Positions 33,224 to 34,843 of a stretch of 34,843 nt of DNA are shown piece after piece (positions within the stretch are counted from its first letter, which is position 1; each line of letters begins with the position of its first letter). The translations under genes were made by a program, and so were the position numbers. Where the stretch lies: NCBI RefSeq assembly GCF_001401805.1, contig NZ_LKDW01000040.1, positions 1 through 34,843 of the forward strand, given 5' to 3'. Source of the DNA: Pseudoalteromonas sp. P1-25. Its GTDB lineage: Bacteria; Pseudomonadota; Gammaproteobacteria; Enterobacterales; Alteromonadaceae. The notes below the pieces were generated by a model. That model was not told the origin of the DNA and did not search any database. It saw nothing but the letters and a program-made list of their open reading frames with translations.

Positions 33224-34051
33224 TTAATGGTGTGTTTTATTATTATCTTCAAGTTCTTCTAGTTGATGCTGAATAATTTCGATTGCCGGATCGTCCGGGC
33301 ACTCATCAATAAAAAACTGTAAATCATCGCGTGCCATTTTAGGACAATCTAACTGGTTGAGTAAGTAACCTCTGTCGCGTCTCTCGTACGGGTCATCGCC
33401 TAATAGCTCCATTAGCAACTCAACACAAACTAAAGCATGGCCAAATTTATTCTCGCTAATAAACGACCATTTTTGCTGCGCTAAAAACAGTTTATAAACT
33501 TCATCGTTATAGATAAGTTCAAGTGGCTCTTGCTCTTGGCCATTTTCTTCATCTGCATTTTCAGGAATGATGTACCAACTTTGTTGCCCACTGCGCGGCT
33601 CAATAATGTAGCCTTCTTCATCACTTATAGCGACATGCACGCTAATATCGCCCTGATTAATACACACACTGGCGTCTAAATGCGCTTGCTCAAGCAAGTG
33701 TGTTAATAAAATTCCTAATGTGGTTACAGAGCCGCTGCGCATGGTGAGTGTGTAACTCAAACTATTTATTTTATGCTCTGGCACCTTTAAGCCTGAGGCA
33801 CTAAATAGCCACTTGCTATAAAAAGTATCGAGTAAAGCTTCTAATCTATCGTGAGGGTCTTTTTGCTTAACGCACAATGCATTTATCTGCTGTTCAAAGT
33901 CAGTTAAAACAGAAAAAGTAGGTGCTAAGTCTATTTGAGGGTCCCATTTCGATTCTGCATTAATACACCGATAAAGTGGCGGTGGAGTAAATTCATCATA
34001 TGTATCATCTAAATAAGATTCGTCGTGTTCGTCATACCCGAGGGTGGTCAT
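33224..34051 (-). CDS. SirB1-family protein (transglutaminase-like)
   Basis: A 275-residue soluble protein that matches SirB1/YchA in position and pattern. An acidic N-terminal tail (about 1-25) is followed by a transglutaminase-like core and a C-terminal TPR-like helical region, with YERRDRGYLLNQLDCPKMA at about 220-240. The core contains MRSGSVTTLGILLTHLLEQ where the family normally has an RxGxPxxL motif. I see no catalytic Cys in that motif, so it is probably not an active transglutaminase. The ATG at 34051 is preferred over the adjacent TTG at 34054. It is the first gene before DUF819 and kdsA. Confidence 0.85.
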   Translation of the reverse strand: MTTLGYDEHDESYLDDTYDEFTPPPLYRCINAESKWDPQIDLAPTFSVLTDFEQQINALCVKQKDPHDRLEALLDTFYSKWLFSASGLKVPEHKINSLSYTLTMRSGSVTTLGILLTHLLEQAHLDASVCINQGDISVHVAISDEEGYIIEPRSGQQSWYIIPENADEENGQEQEPLELIYNDEVYKLFLAQQKWSFISENKFGHALVCVELLMELLGDDPYERRDRGYLLNQLDCPKMARDDLQFFIDECPDDPAIEIIQHQLEELEDNNKTHH

Positions 34052-34255
34052 CAATACTACAACATTTATTAAAAAACGAAGGCATAGTTTACCTAATTTT
34101 AAGGATAGTTACCAATCCAGCAAAGCTTTGGCTTATAAATTAAGAATAGTGATGTGCTTTACAAAAAAGTGGCAGCCACGGTAGCTTGTGAAAGTGTGAA
34201 GGATTTGGCAAATACAGAGCGGCGTTTGCAGAATAAAGCGTTTGTCTAGGGAGCT

Positions 34256-34283
34256 GTGCGTGTCTAAAAAATTATACACGCAC
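34256..34283. other. Hairpin between sirB2 and sirB1
   Basis: A perfect 8-bp stem, GTGCGTGT (34256-34263) with ACACGCAC (34276-34283), has a 12-nt AT-rich loop and lies about 20 bp after the sirB2 stop. No U tract follows on the minus strand, so it may be an RNA 3'-end structure or attenuator rather than a standard terminator. Nothing else is evident in the rest of the 252-bp gap to sirB1. Confidence 0.4.
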
Positions 34284-34303
34284 CGACTCTTAACCAGAAA
34301 TTC

Positions 34304-34678
34304 TTATAAAAGTAGTGGCGATTTAGCCGTTGCTAAATACCCTATTGCTAAAATGACCACCGTATTAACCGCCACATACATAATTTTAGGCAGTGTTTTC
34401 GTTTGTTTAACGCTAATAATACCTATCACAATGTAAATCACCACAAGCACTATTTTTTCTAATAACCATAGTTGCTCAAATGGGTTTATTTTGGCCATAA
34501 ATACGAGTGTAAATGCAGAAATAAGTAACAAAGTGTCAATGCTGTGACTACCAATAAAAACCAATTTATTTTTGGCAAGCTTGCCACTGCCCATACGCGA
34601 AAAAGAGCGGATGTAAAATAAAATAACGCTTAGCATAGCAATTGCCATGTGTGAGTGTTTTACTGCTAAATAATCCAT
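34304..34678 (-). CDS. SirB2-family membrane protein
   Basis: A 124-residue inner-membrane protein with four hydrophobic helices (about 10-26, 40-61, 68-86 and 97-115). It matches the SirB2/YchQ family in its start (YLAVKHSHM) and in SHSIDTLLLISA. The function is unknown. The frame extends upstream by 52 residues, but the ATG at 34678 has an AGG ribosome binding site and gives the family length. The extension would translate a probable repeat element. It precedes sirB1 and kdsA, as in E. coli. The usual upstream neighbour prmC is not in the window. Confidence 0.88.
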   Translation of the reverse strand: MDYLAVKHSHMAIAMLSVILFYIRSFSRMGSGKLAKNKLVFIGSHSIDTLLLISAFTLVFMAKINPFEQLWLLEKIVLVVIYIVIGIISVKQTKTLPKIMYVAVNTVVILAIGYLATAKSPLLL

Positions 34679-34709
34679 AAGCCTCAGTACTTTTTGTTTT
34701 AATAAAATT

Positions 34710-34843
34710 ATTATACCAATCCGCATAAGTAAGTGATCTATTTTGAGGATGGAAAAACGTGTTGATAGCAAGACAAAAAATTCGCTATTTAGTTGTTCTC
34801 GGCAATTGCTCCTGCATTGCTCTACCTTCTGCATCCATGCAGT
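34710..34843. repeat. Probable interspersed repeat, cut by the window edge
   Basis: Starting at TTATACCAATCCGCATAAG, this noncoding segment includes ATCTATTTTGAGGAT and GTGTTGATAGCAAG, and ends in the short palindrome CTGCAT-CC-ATGCAG (34829-34842). I recognise the type as a frequent Pseudoalteromonas intergenic repeat from memory only. No second copy is in this window, so the repeat status is unproven. Confidence 0.35.

Noticed and set aside
34679..34834. 52-residue N-terminal extension of SirB2
   Set aside because: It is encoded by the probable repeat element. The internal ATG has a ribosome binding site and gives the family length.

Overview
The window reads as chromosomal DNA from a marine gammaproteobacterium of the Alteromonadales, most likely Pseudoalteromonas. 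This rests on low GC (roughly 40% by eye), conserved gammaproteobacterial neighbourhoods (smc-zipA-ligA, speA-speB, gcvA-ygdD-rlmM, sirB2-sirB1-kdsA) and intergenic repeats of a kind I associate with that genus. No prophage, integrase, IS transposase or CRISPR array was found. Most of the window is core genome.

Layout. 1-720: an intact tRNA-Val(UAC) followed by four decayed tRNA-Val copies, organised as a 290-bp tandem duplication. 720-3580: a pseudo-receiver/TPR protein converging on msrB, then a MITE-like element with inverted ends abutting a small membrane-protein gene. 3130-10420 (minus strand): smc, zipA, ligA, a DUF2919 membrane protein and a small membrane protein, with a clear terminator between zipA and ligA. 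10480-11220: a SpoU-family RNA methyltransferase. 11360-13890 (plus strand): a tight trio of YjgN-like membrane protein, membrane-anchored M48 metalloprotease and DoxX-like protein, closed by a strong terminator shared with speB. 13950-16790: speA-speB (arginine to agmatine to putrescine plus urea). The speA reading frame is broken near its 5' end by one missing base in a T6 run. 17040-18510: an alpha/beta hydrolase and TetR regulator pair with two operator-like sites upstream. 18560-20520: YnfA-family protein, MYG1-family protein and a GNAT acetyltransferase. 20680-22940: a GAF-PAS-GGDEF-EAL cyclic-di-GMP protein. 23300-24040: cysZ, here unlinked from zipA-ligA. 24090-30960 (minus strand): gcvA, KANL3/Tex30-like hydrolase, ygdD, rlmM, a large PKD/metzincin lipoprotein and a small lipoprotein, closely spaced. 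31090-34680 (minus strand): sirB2, sirB1, a DUF819 membrane protein and kdsA. The window ends inside a probable interspersed repeat.

How genes cooperate. SpeA and SpeB form the putrescine route. ZipA (divisome anchor), Smc (condensin) and LigA (DNA ligase) share a replication and division neighbourhood. KdsA makes the Kdo precursor for LPS. CysZ imports sulfate. RlmM and the SpoU methyltransferase modify RNA. The metzincin lipoprotein and the lipoprotein starting directly after its stop codon look like a translationally coupled cell-envelope pair.

The strongest observations are the speA frameshift, the tRNA-Val pseudogene array with a 45-bp perfect copy of the tRNA 3' half, the receiver domain with Ser replacing the phospho-Asp, and the MITE-like element whose terminus overlaps a stop codon. 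I found no convincing complete new biological system.
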